DNA of 64,000 bases, taken from the NCBI GenBank assembly GCA_001586965.3, contig LUCW03002616.1, forward strand, positions 15,001 to 79,000. The letters are read 5' to 3'. Positions 11,242 through 23,510 of this stretch are shown here, one piece after another. The stretch is from Sphaeroforma sirkka (taxonomy: Eukaryota > Opisthokonta > Ichthyosporea > Ichthyophonida). The position numbers and the translations under genes are program-made. The first letter of the stretch is position 1. Every line of letters starts with the position of its first letter. Under the pieces are notes generated by a model, which searched no databases, was not told the DNA's origin, and worked only from the letters and a program-made list of their open reading frames with translations.

Positions 11242-13141
11242 TGTAGAAATACGGCCTCCGGTCAGTCTAAAATATCAAGATCAATTGAGATAATACATTG
11301 GCTTTTATTTGTATTTTAAATAATCTAATACAAGCTCTTTTTCCGATATTTCCAGTGTTCTAAATTCACTTTGATGGCTTTAATAGCCTGAGTATTTGGT
11401 ATGACTCATCTACTTGGACCTATTTGAGACATTAGTAGATGTAGGATATTATAAACTAAATTTATAATATCCGAACTACTACTTATAGATTTTGGTCTTC
11501 CCGCCAATCTCCAAAATCCAATAAGTCTTTTTTTTTTTTTTTAACTTTTCTTCAGATGGAACTTTATTTATATCAGCTAATGTATTAACGTGACTTACGC
11601 TATTATGTCTATCTACAAATTAGGCATGTGGTCATGAACACTTAGTACTTCTAGTGAAAATTATTCAATAAAGAACAGCTAGAGGTACGCCCTGTGTGAT
11701 CGAGGATATTTAGGCTCTTAACAAGAGGCAGTCCCGATCATTCTTACACAAGCTACCACTGCTAATTTACATATTTTTCAGTTATTTAGTAGTTACAGTA
11801 GTGTACTGCTTCTAGACTGTCTAACATCGATCTACTAGCCAGCAAATACTATGGCTAAGGGTACTTCTAAAGGCAAGGGAGCCGCTAGCTCTAAGCCTGC
11901 TAAGCCTGCCGAGGTTCCTGAGGTCCCTGTGGAAACACCTAGCCTGTCTGGAGTTGAGCCTGCCGAGGAAACTGTTTGGGAAGCCAATTCTGAGGTTGGT
12001 ACAGAGGATAATTCTGAGGATGACTCGTCGGATCCTAAAGCCTTGGAAGAAGAGGTATCTACTACCGCGTAAAGGCTGGCCAGCGTCCGTGTATCACCTA
12101 GGAGTGAAGCTCAGGACCCCAGCTTGCCCCCTGACTACGTGTCGTCAAATATTGGGGATAAACGTCGAAAGGCTAGAAAATTCGTGGATACGAATGTCGG
12201 GGACATTATAACTCCACATCTAAAGGACACTCCAGCACAAATCCGGAGTGAAAAGGAAGTATTGGACCTGTCCGAAAATTTCGGTTTCGCCATCGATGGA
12301 GAAGCCATTCCATTCAGCTCAAATCTTGGGGCCGAAGCTGAGGACGCCATAACTCGACAACGAGTGGTTGGATCCTCTCAATCTCGACGCCAATTGAACC
12401 GCACTGAAGCGCTCTTGAAGCAGCTAGCGGCAGCAGCAGTTGTAGACCCCTCTATCGTGTCCCACTTGGCTGATATTCTTCCTATACCAAAGAAGAAGAA
12501 AAATCGGACCCAGTTTCGAACCCAAGACCTACTGGTTTACCAGCCAGTATGTTTACTACTAAGCCAGTTACCACTGGCGAGAGAGGAAATATTTCAAAAT
12601 TTAATGTCTATAGCTGTAGAAATACGGCCTCCGGTCAGTCTAAAATATCAAGATCAATTGAGATAATACATTGGTTTTTATTTGTATTTTAAATAATTTA
12701 GTACAAGCTCTTTTTCCAATATTTTCAAAGTGTTCTAAATTCACTTTGATGGCTCCAATAGCCTGAGTATTTGGTATGACTCATCTACTTGGACCTATTT
12801 GAGACATTAGTAGATGTAGGATATTATAAACTAAATTTTATAATCTCCGAACTACTACTTATAGATTTTGGTCCTCCCGCCAATCTCCAAAATCCAATAA
12901 GTCTTTTTTCTTTTTTTTAACTTTTCTTCAGATGGAACTTTATTTATATCAGCTAATGTATTAACGTGACTTACGTTATTATGTCTATTTACAAATTAGG
13001 CAAGTGGTCATGAACATTTAGTACTTCTAGTGAAAATTATTCAATAAAGAACAGCTAGAGGTACGCCCTGTGTGATCGAGGATATTTAGGCTCTTAACAA
13101 TAGGCAGTCCCGATCATTCTTAAACAAGCTACCACTGCTAA
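11242..13141 (+). mobile_element. Short LTR-flanked element, probably non-autonomous; broken
   Basis: Two direct repeats of about 524-527 bp (11242-11765 and 12615-13141), both starting TGTAGAAATACGG and ending near CCACTGCTAA, flank about 850 bp. They differ at only a few per cent of positions by eye, so the element is not old. The interior opens with an ATG ORF at 11851 (MAKGTSKGKGAASSKPAKPA, then acidic) and more coding-like sequence to 12666 with a Lys-rich stretch; together this has Gag-like composition. There is no protease, RT or integrase, so it would depend on another element. It looks broken at about one place. I found no clear target-site duplication. A plain duplication of an unknown repeat is the alternative. 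Confidence 0.5.
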
Positions 13142-13353
13142 ATCCTAACTGACTAAATTGTATTTTAGTTTAATATAGTTTGAAACCTAGTAATTTCCAT
13201 CGAAGTTTACACATGGATGCACTACTGATCCCACTTGTCAATTCGACTAACGCAGACATCCTCCAATCTACCGCGGATCGTCTTCAGAAGGCTTACCAAG
13301 AAAAGCATGATGCAAACCTCTTCTCACCTAATCCGCAAATCCCGGCAAACGCT

Positions 13354-13487
13354 AATCTTTCCTGAACCACTACAGCGACTATGAGAGCCATACCATATGT
13401 TCATACATTGTAATATATATACTTGTCATTTGTTGAAATAAATAATATTATCCCTATCATAGTCGCTGTTGTGGTTCAGGAAAGATT
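13354..13487. repeat. Inverted repeat, 31-nt arms, 72-nt loop
   Basis: The left arm 13354-13384 and right arm 13457-13487 are reverse complements with one mismatch (AATCTTTCCTGAACCAC...). Read outward-in, each arm carries the end of an ORF with the same last residues (NLS then stop). One is on the plus strand (13180-13365) and one on the minus strand. The structure therefore looks like two convergent copies of the 3' end of one repeat family meeting head to head. Confidence 0.75.
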
Positions 13488-14170
13488 GATGGGAAGAAGT
13501 GGTCAATAAATTCGAGTCCCAAAACTCCTACACGCCCGCCAGCCTAAGGATATGCTGGTGCTAAGCGCTTCTGACGTCCATAGTTCTCATCATTGACAAA
13601 CTGATGGATGCCCCGGATGTATGACTTGAATCGATCCCAAGACTTTGGAGATTTCTTCATAAAGTCCTACTTAACATCTTTCGGGTCCAAATCCTTCCAA
13701 GTCTCAGGGCGATATTTCTGCAGCGTGGTCAAGAATTGCGATGAATACTTGAACCACACTTCCCTAGACTTCGTTTGAATATAACGTTCGAACCGTTCAG
13801 CAATATCCTGGAATTATTCAAATGTGTACCAGTACTCCATCAAGGTAACTAGTACTTGCACTGGGGCCGACCTGTCTTCTTGGCTACAGACGGCTAGCTT
13901 GAGCTGTTCACGATGGGCTCTCACAGTTCGACTACCTCGTGCCCAAACATCGTAATGATCCCCGTCATACGGGCCACGGACTATGAATATGTCGTTTTCA
14001 ACCCACGCAGTCTGATCCTTGTGTTGTATGGAGTCTCATCGGCACCTTCACATAATGTTACCAACCTCGAACGGCTCAAGCTCGGTTGCAGTAGCTGTGG
14101 CATTTGCAATGCGTTTTGCTTGTGCCTTCAGCAAATTCTTGCGGGTCAAATCCAAGATTTTCCATGAAGT
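13488..14170 (-). pseudogene. Decayed coding relic of unknown family
   Basis: The minus strand reads as protein-like sequence through most of this stretch. Examples are GPYDGDHYDVWARGSRTVRA and, further downstream, SPKSWDRFKSYIRGIHQFV. It is interrupted in a few places and no ORF of gene length survives. It ends inside the right arm of the hairpin at 13457-13487. It abuts the LTR at 14185, so it is probably part of the older repeat into which the gypsy elements inserted. I do not recognise the family. Confidence 0.35.
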
Positions 14171-14184
14171 CCCGTCTTGACCCC

Positions 14185-14432
14185 TGTAGTAAGTACACGT
14201 CGAGTAACTATATCTCAACGTTCTCCCTCCTCAGGGAGGGGGACGTTGTTTATTTATTAGTAATTGTAAACAGTAATCCTAAAATGACTGACTCTTAAAT
14301 GAGTCATCAGTCATGTGTTGTAAAACCAGCAAAACCCTAAAACTCAGTTTATCAGATTATTCTGATAAACTGTAAAACTTGTAATAAACCTAAAATAATC
14401 AAATAAATATAAGTACTTGTATTCTGACCACA
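14185..14432. repeat. LTR1 copy A
   Basis: This LTR begins TGTAGTAAG and ends GACCACA. It contains a perfect hairpin AGTTTATCAGA/TCTGATAAACT around 14345-14370 and a second palindrome near CTCAGGGAGG. Other copies are at 21508-21756 (opposite orientation), 23184-23431, 31598-31845 and 32283-32529. Confidence 0.85.
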
Positions 14433-14510
14433 ACCCCCCCCCCAAACTGAAGCACTGAACAAAGCAGTGTGCCAGTTTCAGAGATGATAAGCATAACTAG
14501 TACCTTATGT

Positions 14511-15115
14511 GCTGGCATTATCCTCGAGAGCTAGAGCATTGTGCTGGCATTTATCCTCGAGAGCTAGAGCATTGTGCTGGCATTTATCCTCAGAGAGCTA
14601 GAGCATTGTGCTGGCATTTTACCTCAGAGAGCTAGAGGACCCGATGTGTACATCTCGAGCGACCGGTCGTGTTTGAATTCTTGAAGCTACTGTTCATCTG
14701 TGTCAGCATATAGGAGTTTGGCAAGTACAATATAGGACTGTACTTGTGTCGGAGAAAAACTGCCAGTGGCAGAAACCGTGCAAACCATTAACCCGCTGTT
14801 TCAAAACAATGCCCAAGGAGTTGTTTGATTAATTTCGCTGTGTTATACTCCGAAGCTAGAGTGGCTCATTTAACCTCGCGAGCTTGAGCCGCTGACGATT
14901 TACCCTCGCGAGCTCGAGTGCTAACCGTTTATTCTCGCGAGCTCGAGTAGCTGGTTTATACTCGGGAGCTAGAGTCGCTGCTTTTTATACTCAAGAGCTC
15001 GAGTGGCTGGTTTATACTCGGGAGCTAGAGTCGCTGCTTTTTGTACTCAAGAGCTCGAGTGGCTGGTTTATACTCGGGAGCTAGAGTTGCTCGTTTATGC
15101 TCCAGATCTTGAGCT
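14511..15115. repeat. Two tandem arrays of short palindromic units in the gypsy 3' region
   Basis: Array 1 (14511-14640) has about four units of 33 bp, GTGCTGGCATTTATCCTCGAGAGCTAGAGCATT-like, each with a CTCGAGAGCTAGAG core. Array 2 (about 14862-15110) has about nine units of 28-30 bp, GCTGGTTTATACTCGGGAGCTAGAGTC-like. Both lie between the chromodomain end and the 3' LTR. The same two arrays recur in the other LTR1 element (23511-23670 and 23875-24230). Confidence 0.85.
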
Positions 15116-17917
15116 CGATATCCGAGAACAAAGTTATATTGAAGATTAAGTATTAGAACTGTGCACGTTGGCGCTTACGTGTCCATGTCTGCGAAGCTTT
15201 GTGGTAGGCCGCGATAACGTTGGCGCTGCTTCCCACGTTGGTTCGCCTTCTCGTCATCTCACCAGGTATTCCAACTTCTCCGTCTCATCATTCGTACGGT
15301 GTGTGATAATATGGCGAAACTCAACCCCTCCTTCGGTCCATAAGTCTTCGTTAATTGGTGGGTCTGTGCGTCTATGCACTAAACGGAGGAGTTCCACCCG
15401 TACCGGTTTGTCCTTGAATTCTGGTGGGGCGGAACCATCTTTGTTCGCTAACTCATAGCGTTGACCGTGTCTAGCTTTGACTACAAATGGACCAAACAAT
15501 GGCCGCATGGCCTTCGTTGTTCGGCCTACTGATCGTACCATGACCACATCTCCTTCGTCGAAATATACCAAGTCGTGAGCATGCAGGCGGTCAAATGTCG
15601 TCGTAAGCTTGTCTGTATACTTCTTGATAATGTGGTGGAGGGTCGGCAATATAGTGTTCTGTAACTGGTCTAATCGTTGTGCCCAGGTGTCATTCGTCAT
15701 CGGCTGAGAATCCGGTAACTCGTCCGTGAAATCGGCGAACGGAACATGGCGGCGGCCAAAGTACACGCTAAACGGTGCACTCTTATTGCGGCGGGATATC
15801 CGAAGGTTCTGGTATAGCATCGTAAACGGAAGGCGTTTGTCCCATTGAAGGCCGCCGCACAGCATTGTCGAATAGAACGTGTAATCTCCTTGTGACGTCG
15901 TTCTGCCGCGCCCAGCACTTGGGTCGATATGGTGGAGACACCTTATGTAGCATCCTCACTTCTTGGACCAGAAGCTCCACTATCTTGTTGGTGAACTCCT
16001 TCCCCATGTCTGTTTGGATTTTACGGGGGAAGCCATGTTCACCAAAAATCTCTATGAGTGTCTGTGTCGTGGTTTCCTTTGTCTTGTCCGGTGTGGCTCG
16101 AAGGATAGAATAGCCTGTGGCGATGTCTAAGACGTGAAGAATATAATTGTTCTTGCGTCTGGACTCCAGTGGCATCGGGATGTAGTCCACTTGAATATGG
16201 TCCCACGGGTAGCGTGCATCGATGCTAATCATCGGGTGGAAACCTTTACGAAGTGTGTCCTGTCCCAAACATGTGCCACATTGCCGCTTAACCTCTGTGG
16301 CTAACTCAAGTGCCCCTGGCCAAACGTGACCGTTCTGACGAAGTTGTTGAACTGTGTCCGCCGCCCCATGATGCCCTTGTTTGTGTTGCGCTTGCGTGAG
16401 TTGCGTACGACGCTGTTTCTCCTCCGGGCTCGCTTGTGCAAACGCCGGTTGACCCTCTGCATCTGCCATTGCCACTGAGATTTCTCGCGCTGTGTCTAAG
16501 CACATGACATATTTGTATGCTTTGGTTCTGCATATCCAAGTCGCTGTGAAAACAGCGGGTCCAGTTTGAAGCCATTGGGAGGACCCACCCGTGCTACTAC
16601 GGTATGACCCCATGGTGTCTTCCCACTTGCGTACTTGGCGTACTTGAGGAACGTGTGTGGTGTCCGTGGTACCAGCACCGGTTCTGTCTGCAATAACTCC
16701 TTGAACAGGTCGAACCATGGTGCTCTTGGTACCCATGGTAGACATACTGTGGCCCGTGCGCCGTCGGCTCGTATCTTGCGTAACATCATGTGTATCTGTT
16801 CCCAAGGCGGGTTCATCCATCCATCGACTATCGACCAGTCGTAGGCAAACACTCCTTCCCCATCATCCTTCGTCCAGAACCGAGGAAGCTGAGCGTTGGT
16901 TGGGTCCGCAAATTCATCTATGTCATTCGGTCCGAAGTGTTGTTGCGCTTGTTCAAAATAACTAGGGAATAACTGCCAGCAGTCTGTATACATTATTTCG
17001 AGTTCGTCCTGTTCCGTTGTCCCCTCGTGTACTCTACTTAACATGTCCGGGAGCACATTTGTCTCTCCTGGTATATGCGATATGGTAAAGTTGAATGGCG
17101 CGATGATATGATGCCATCTATGAAGCATCGGGTTAAGCTTGAGCTGTGTGTTCATATACACAAGGGCCTTGTGGTCCGTGAAGACCGCAAACCGTTGCCC
17201 ATCCAAGTATTCCCTGAAATGTGTCAGACCATATACCAATGCCAGTAACTCCTTCATAGGTGTGGCGTAGTTCTGTTGCGCATGGTTCAGAGTCTTACTA
17301 AAGAACATTAAGTAATGTTTCTTACCGTCGACCCATTGGAATAGCGCTCCCCCTAAACCGTAATCGCTAGCGTCGGTTTCCAAGTTCGAAGGAATGCCGT
17401 CGACCGGAAAGTATAACGTCACAGCATTCACCACTGCGTCCTTCATTGCCTGCCACGCCTGTGCATGTCTCTCCTCCCAACGATCACCTATCAACTCCTT
17501 TGGTTTGAGTTTGCAAAATTCGCGCAAGGGTGCAACCGTGTTCGCGAAATTAGGCAGATGTTCGTGGAGGTAATTTGCTAAACCCAACGCCGAGGCTATA
17601 TCTTTGTATCGTAGTGGTGTGGGCCAGTCGATCAGCTTGGCCTGCTTTTCATGGTCAATGTCAATGCCTTGTGCCGATACTTTCTTCCCTAGGATCATGA
17701 CTTCGGAGATAGCGAAGTGGCACTTGGCAGGGTTAAGCTTAAAACTGTGGTATGTTAAGCGTTGTATCACCTTCTGCACCGTCCTAACGTGTTCGTCATA
17801 ACCGTCACTGGCGATAACTATGCCATCGATATAGTGGTGAACCGGTAAGCCATCAAGTATCGTACTCAAGGTACGTTGGAACTGCTGCGTGAGTACATGA
17901 AGAGCGAACGGTGCTGA

Positions 17918-18097
17918 TGTAGTAAACACATCAAAATACGATACTAAAACCTACTGAGTCTCCCTGAGGCTGAGTGCTGTGTATTTATTCTTATGTTTGA
18001 TTGTCTACGTGGTCTATAAATAATTCACCTCGTGTGAATTGATTGTAAACTAATTCTAATTCCACGCTGATAGTGGTTTAAGGGGACTTTTACCACA
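17918..18097. repeat. LTR2 copy, left
   Basis: 180 bp, TGTAGTAAACACATC to GGACTTTTACCACA. It is a near match to 34285-34465, by eye differing at roughly one position in twelve or fewer. Its left neighbour is the RT gene of an LTR1-family copy; its right neighbour is the polypurine tract of its own element. Confidence 0.85.
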
Positions 18098-18287
18098 TTC
18101 CCCTCAAGCTCAAGTGTCACCAGTGATTGAAGAGCTTCAAAAATAAATGACCTCTTAAACCATTGAAAATTAAATATATAAAACTAGTAGTGTAAATTAA
18201 ACAATATATATTTATATAAACTAGTGAAATCCTTCTGCTGAGTAAGTTCGTGCTTTGGAAACTGGTCTTTTGAACCATCCCGGCTGT

Positions 18288-18398
18288 GCTGGTATATTTT
18301 CATCCCCCAAGAAGCTAGGGTATCCGCTGGTATGTTTTCACCCCCCCATAAGCTAGGGTATCCGCTGGAGTTATGCTCGCCTATAAGCTCGAGTTGTG
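18288..18398. repeat. Tandem units of 37-39 bp in LTR2-family 3' region
   Basis: Three copies of GCTGGTATGTTTTCACCCCC...AAGCTAGGGTATCC-like sequence start at 18288, 18325 and 18364, the last ending in AAGCTCGAG. Position and core words (AAGCT, CTCGAG) parallel the arrays of the LTR1 family although the units differ. Confidence 0.7.
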
Positions 18399-21300
18399 GA
18401 ATCGTCGCTCGCCTGTACACCGTGGTGAAATCTCACGAGGAGAGACAAAACTCCGATCCGGAAGTAGATGATAGACATCTAGTATTCATCAACGTAACGT
18501 TGGAATTATTGTTGTTGTGCCGCTTTCTTCTTCTGCCGAGTTTGCTCGGCTTTGTGGTATGCCGCGATGTCATTCGAATCGTCAAAAGCTTCGGCTGACT
18601 TTCAAGTTGGATCACCATCCCGCCAGCGAACCAAGTATTCTGTATTCCCTGTGGAATCATTCTGTCTATGTCGAATGATGTAACGGAACGAGGAACTATC
18701 CTGCCACATATGATCTTCTAAAGGCTTTTCAGTGGCTCTATGGACTAGTCGCAAAAGTTCCACTCTAACTGGTTTACCTTTGAAAGTATCTGGAAGTGAA
18801 CCATCCTTGTGTGTCAGTTCATATCCTTGTCCCTGTCTGGCTTTGACAACGTATGGTCCAAACATTGGTCGCATTGCTTTGGTTGTGCGACCTTCGGACC
18901 GTACCATTACCACATCCCCTGGTTGAAAGGCGATAAAATCGTAAGCATGGAGGCTGTCAAACTGCCTGGATAGTGTATCTGCGTATTTCTGCGTGACCTT
19001 GTAAAGCGTCGGCAAGATAGTGTCGTGCAAACGATCCAGCCGGTGTGCCCAAGCCTCATTGGTGACCGGCTGATTCCCCGGAAGGTCATCCGTGAAGTCA
19101 GCAAACGGAACATGACGGCGACCGAAGTAAGAACTGAATGGTGCTGTCTTGTGTCGCCGAGATATTCGGAGGTTCTGGCACAGCATAATAAGTGGTAGTC
19201 GGACATCCCATGCCATAGGCAAAGATTCACATAGCTTGCGAACTCCTTCGTGTATGTCTCTGTGTCTTCTCTCCGCTGCTCCCAGAACCTGAGGACGATA
19301 TGGTGGCGACTTCGCATGTATCACTCCAACTTCTTGAGTTATTAATTTAACAATCTTGTTCGAAAACTCGCCTCCCTCGTCTGATTGAATTTTCCTGGGA
19401 AAACCATGTTCCCCAAACACCTCTATAAGTTTCGATGTCACCACTTCTGCTGACTTTGTGGCCGTTGCTCTCAATATCGAGTACCCCGTTGCTATATCCA
19501 AGACGTGCAATATATATCGATTTCCTGCTGCTGAAACTAGTGGCATTGGAATCATGTCGACTTGAATATGATCCCACGGATACTTTGCCGTTATATTAAT
19601 CATCGGGTGAAATCCCTTTCGTAACACCCTCTGTCCTAGACATGTGCGACAGTTTCTCCTAACTGTTTGTGCAAGTTCCAGAGCGTTAGGCCACAAATGT
19701 CCGTTCTGCTGTAGTTGAGCAACTGTATCTTCTGCTCTATGATGCCCAATCTCATGCTGACACAAGGTGAGCTGTGTGCGACGGCTTATCTCTTCCTCAT
19801 CTGGAGAATCCGTCATGGCTACTTTCGAGGTAGCGATCGATACTAGCCGAGACGTAACTAATGGTGTGACTTTCGATACTGAGGACGGTTCGGCATATCC
19901 CAATCGTGCTGAAAACGTCGCTGGAAGGCTGTAACCATTGCGTGGGCCTACTCTGGCAATGACTGTGTGACGCCACTCATATACTTTCCGTATTTGAGGA
20001 AGGAGTGGGCTGTCCTTGGAACTAATACTGGGTCTCTTTGTAGAAGCGACTTGAATAACTGGAACCAAGGCTCGTGGGGCGCCCACGGTAGACACACCGT
20101 AGCTGTGGCCCTCTCTGATCGTATCTTGCGCAACATTCTATGGATTAATCTCCATGGAGGGTTCATCCATCCGTCTATATCTTTCCAACAATGTGCAAAC
20201 GCTCCACCCCTGTCATCGTCGGTGTAGTAGCGTGGCAAATGATGATCCTGGTGCGAAGCAAAGACATCGACATTATTCTCACCCATAATCCGTTGCGCTT
20301 GCTCAAAGTAATCTGGAAAAAGTTGCCAACATTCTGCATATAGTACCTCCGGGTCCTCAGTCTCAACAGTTCCCTCATGAAGCCTAGACCACGCGTCTGG
20401 TAACACGTTCTTTATACCCGAGATGTGCGAGATAGTAAAATTGAAAGGCGCTTTGATGTGATGCCATCGTTGTAGCATCGGATTCAGCTTTAGCTGTGTG
20501 TTCATATACACCAAAGCCTTGTGATCAGTCAACACTGAAAAGCGTTGACCATCGAGATGATCCCGGAAATGTGTGAGACCATATACCAAGGCCAATAATT
20601 CCTTCATGGGTGTTGCGTAATTGCGCTGTGCTGCGTTGAGGGTCTTGCTGAAGAACATTAGGTATTGCTTCTTCCCTTCTATGGTCTGGAACAATGCACC
20701 TCCAATACCGTAGTCGCTTGCATCCGTTTCGAGTTGTAAAGGTACTTCGTCGACGGGAAATTTCAACACTACTGCCTCAACTATGGCTTGCTTCATGGCA
20801 TCCCAAGCTTGCTGGTGTCTCTGTTCCCACCTGTCTCCAATGATTTCCTTAGGCTTCAGTCTTACAAATTCCCGGAGTGGGGCAACTACCTCTGCAAAGT
20901 TTGGTAGGTGCTCGTGAAGAAAGTTGGCTAATCCCAAGGCCGATGCAATGTCTTTGTACTTCTTCGGAGTTGGCCAGTCAATGAGCTTGGCCTGCTTTTC
21001 ATGGCAAATATCAATTCCGGCCTTCGATACTCGCTTCCCTAGGATCATGACTTCTTTGACTGCAAAATGACACTTTGAAGGGTTTAGCTTGAAACTGTGG
21101 TACGTCAGCTGCCGAATGACCTCTTTCACTACTCGTACGTGTTCCTCGTAGTCATCTGTTGCTATTACGATGTCGTCCAGGTAGTGGTGTACCGGAAGTC
21201 CTTGCAATATCACACTCAGTGTACGCTGAAACTGCTGCGTCAGTGTGTGTAGTCCAAATGGCGCTGATGTAAAAAAAACTGGCTTTTGCCATGTGTGAAA

Positions 21301-21507
21301 CTGAATAGATACTGAGAATCCGGGTGAATTAGGAGTCGATGGTACGCTGCGGTTAGATCCAATGTCGTGTAATATCTCTTCCCTTTGATGTTACCAGTAA
21401 TGTCGTTGATACGGGGAATAATGAACTGATCCGCCGGTATTAATGCATTCACCGCTCTGATGTCCAAACACACTCGCACTTTCTTTAGTTCTCCAGATTG
21501 AGTGTAC

Positions 21508-23183
21508 TCTGGTCAGAATACAAGTACTTAGATTTATAAGTTGATTAGTTTAGGTCCTTTGAACTTGACCACAGTTTAACAGAATGCAATCTGATAAACT
21601 GGTATTTTTGTTTTGCTGGTTTTACAGCCATGACTAATGACTCATTTAAGAGTCAGTCATCTTAGGATTACTGTTTATAATTACTAATAAATGAATAACG
21701 TCCCCTCCTGAGGAGGGAGAACGTTGAGGATACAGTTATCTCGCGTATACTTACTACATTTTTAACTTACCATAGAAGTTGTTAGTTTATTAGTAATTAC
21801 AGAGAAAGCTACAGAATATGAATTAGTCAGAAGCTGGCACATATTTTTTTTGTTATAAGTATAACAATTGAAAGACAATGCGAACAGAGAATGTCGCATC
21901 AAATCAAACTGAACGATTTAGATTATCCGGTCGTTGGATTAACGACGTGTGGTGACGAGGATGCAGAAAGAATCTACTAATACGAGTGAAACCGAAGAGC
22001 GAACATTCCAATCAAGCAGAACATTAATCAGGGTCAACAAGGAAAGTCTCACGACGATCAAATGACGAAATCAGACAATCAGTCAGAATCTCTACAGATA
22101 AGTAGTCATGTGTGAGTACAGGTAGGAAGGTTGTTTTCAGTGTGAGACTACGAGGTACAAATCGAATTGCAAGCTAATGAGCTTAAATTGTATTTAAAAG
22201 TTGTTAGAAGAAAGTTCTTTAGGATCCACAGTAGTGTAGTAGAGATGGGAGATGTACATGGTTAGTACCGACTCGGTTAACGATGATGGCAATGAATCAG
22301 CGGCATACTAGATTATTTGAAAGTTAATGGAATGGGATATTAGGAAGCATACAGAGACACAAGTAAGCACCTGTGAGTTATTAGAAAACTAAAGTAAGGG
22401 TGGGGGCGCACATACAAGACGAACGATGCAAGTAAATACAAGGTTATGGTTGTCGCATGATATGCAACACACTCAAATCACTAGAACTTCCAGATAAATC
22501 AGGTCAACGGAGAGGATCAACAGTATGCACAGAAGGTGTGGTTGTGGCAGCTTAGTAGGAGTGTAATAACTGCTCAATCGTTCTTAGATCAAGAAGCATA
22601 TTTCAACAGCCGCAACAGCACATGACAAGGACATCACGTATGTAAAAGAGTAAAAAGGATACGCGATGAGGGAAGTTCCTCGGCCCGAGCTGGATGTGAA
22701 TAGGCCGTCATTAGGCCGGAGTAAGAGCTGGCGAGTGCTAGAGGATGAAGTGGCTCCGACTAATGAGGCACTCAACCATATGTTATTGTGGGATGAAGAG
22801 TAAGACAGCTGGTAGTGTTAGAGTAGATAGACTATCCACACTACTTATGTCAAGTGTAGGAAATAAAAAAAGTCTGGAAACTGTCACGATCCCCACTCGG
22901 AGATCGTCCGTACCCGTGTCGAGACGTTATGTGTTTGAAGGTCTGGAAATTTAAAAGAAAATGAAGGTCTTCATCTCCAGGTCAGTACTCTATCAGTTCA
23001 TTGTGCACACGTTTCTAGTTCTCCATTGACAAACAACTCCTCGAAGGCATGTCCTACCCCGCCAAAGTCGTAAGCAGCAACTCTTAGGAAAATCCTGAGC
23101 GCCGCAAGGAAGATGATATCGACCGAGGCGTCTTGTGAACTAAATCTTGTCGTCATTCCCATACTGGCTGACTCGGATACACC
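21508..23183 (+). mobile_element. LTR1-family gypsy 5' end, inverted relative to its neighbours
   Basis: An LTR1 copy in the opposite orientation (about 21508-21756, its outer end slightly trimmed) is followed by the 5' leader and the first codons of gag (to about 23183), reading on the plus strand. The same leader is present as reverse complement at 30180-31597, next to the 5' LTR of the long element. The two form an inverted repeat of about 1.5 kb. The copy ends where the LTR at 23184 starts. It is a truncated, broken fragment and some per cent diverged from its partner. Confidence 0.75.
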
Positions 23184-23431
23184 CTTAGTAAGTATACGCG
23201 AGATAACTGTATCCAACGTTCTCCTCCTCAGGGAGGGAGGACGTTGTTCATTTATTAGTAATTATAAACAGTAATCCTAAAATGACTGACTCTTAAATGA
23301 GTCATGAGTCTGTGTGCTGTAAAACCAGCAAAACCCTAAAACCCAGTTTATCAGATTATTCTGATAAACTGTAAAACTTGTAATAAACCTAAAATAATCA
23401 AATAAATATAAGTACTTGTATTCTGACCACA
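23184..23431. repeat. LTR1 copy C (3' LTR of the long element)
   Basis: It matches the other LTR1 copies from AGTAAGTATACGCGAG to GACCACA. Its first bases differ from the usual TGTAG. A C-rich run (polypurine tract on the minus strand) follows at 23432. Confidence 0.85.
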
Positions 23432-23510
23432 ACCCCCCCCAAACTGAAGCACTGAACAAAGCAGTGTGCCAGTTTCAGAGATGATAAGAATAGCATCAGT
23501 ACCTTATGTG

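Larger units (their letters stand above)
14185..17917 (-). mobile_element. Ty3/gypsy fossil, 3' part only (LTR1 family)
   Basis: The left end is a 248-bp LTR (14185-14432, TGTAGTAAGTA...GACCACA), acting as the 3' LTR of a minus-strand element. A G-rich polypurine tract (C-rich on the plus strand, after 14432) lies directly inside it. Reading on the minus strand from the right come part of RT, RNase H (ETDASDYGLGGALF), the Dam-like module (about 16995-16630), integrase with an HHCC zinc site and DDE-type core, and a C-terminal region ending in a chromodomain near 15250-15400. The copy stops inside RT exactly where an LTR2 sequence begins at 17918, so the gag/protease half is absent. It is broken, with a handful of breaks in what remains. 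It is close in sequence to the element at 23184-31845. Confidence 0.85.

Noticed and set aside
14511-15115. CRISPR-like array
   Set aside because: Repeats are directly adjacent with no unique spacers, inside a eukaryotic retroelement, with no cas-like genes.
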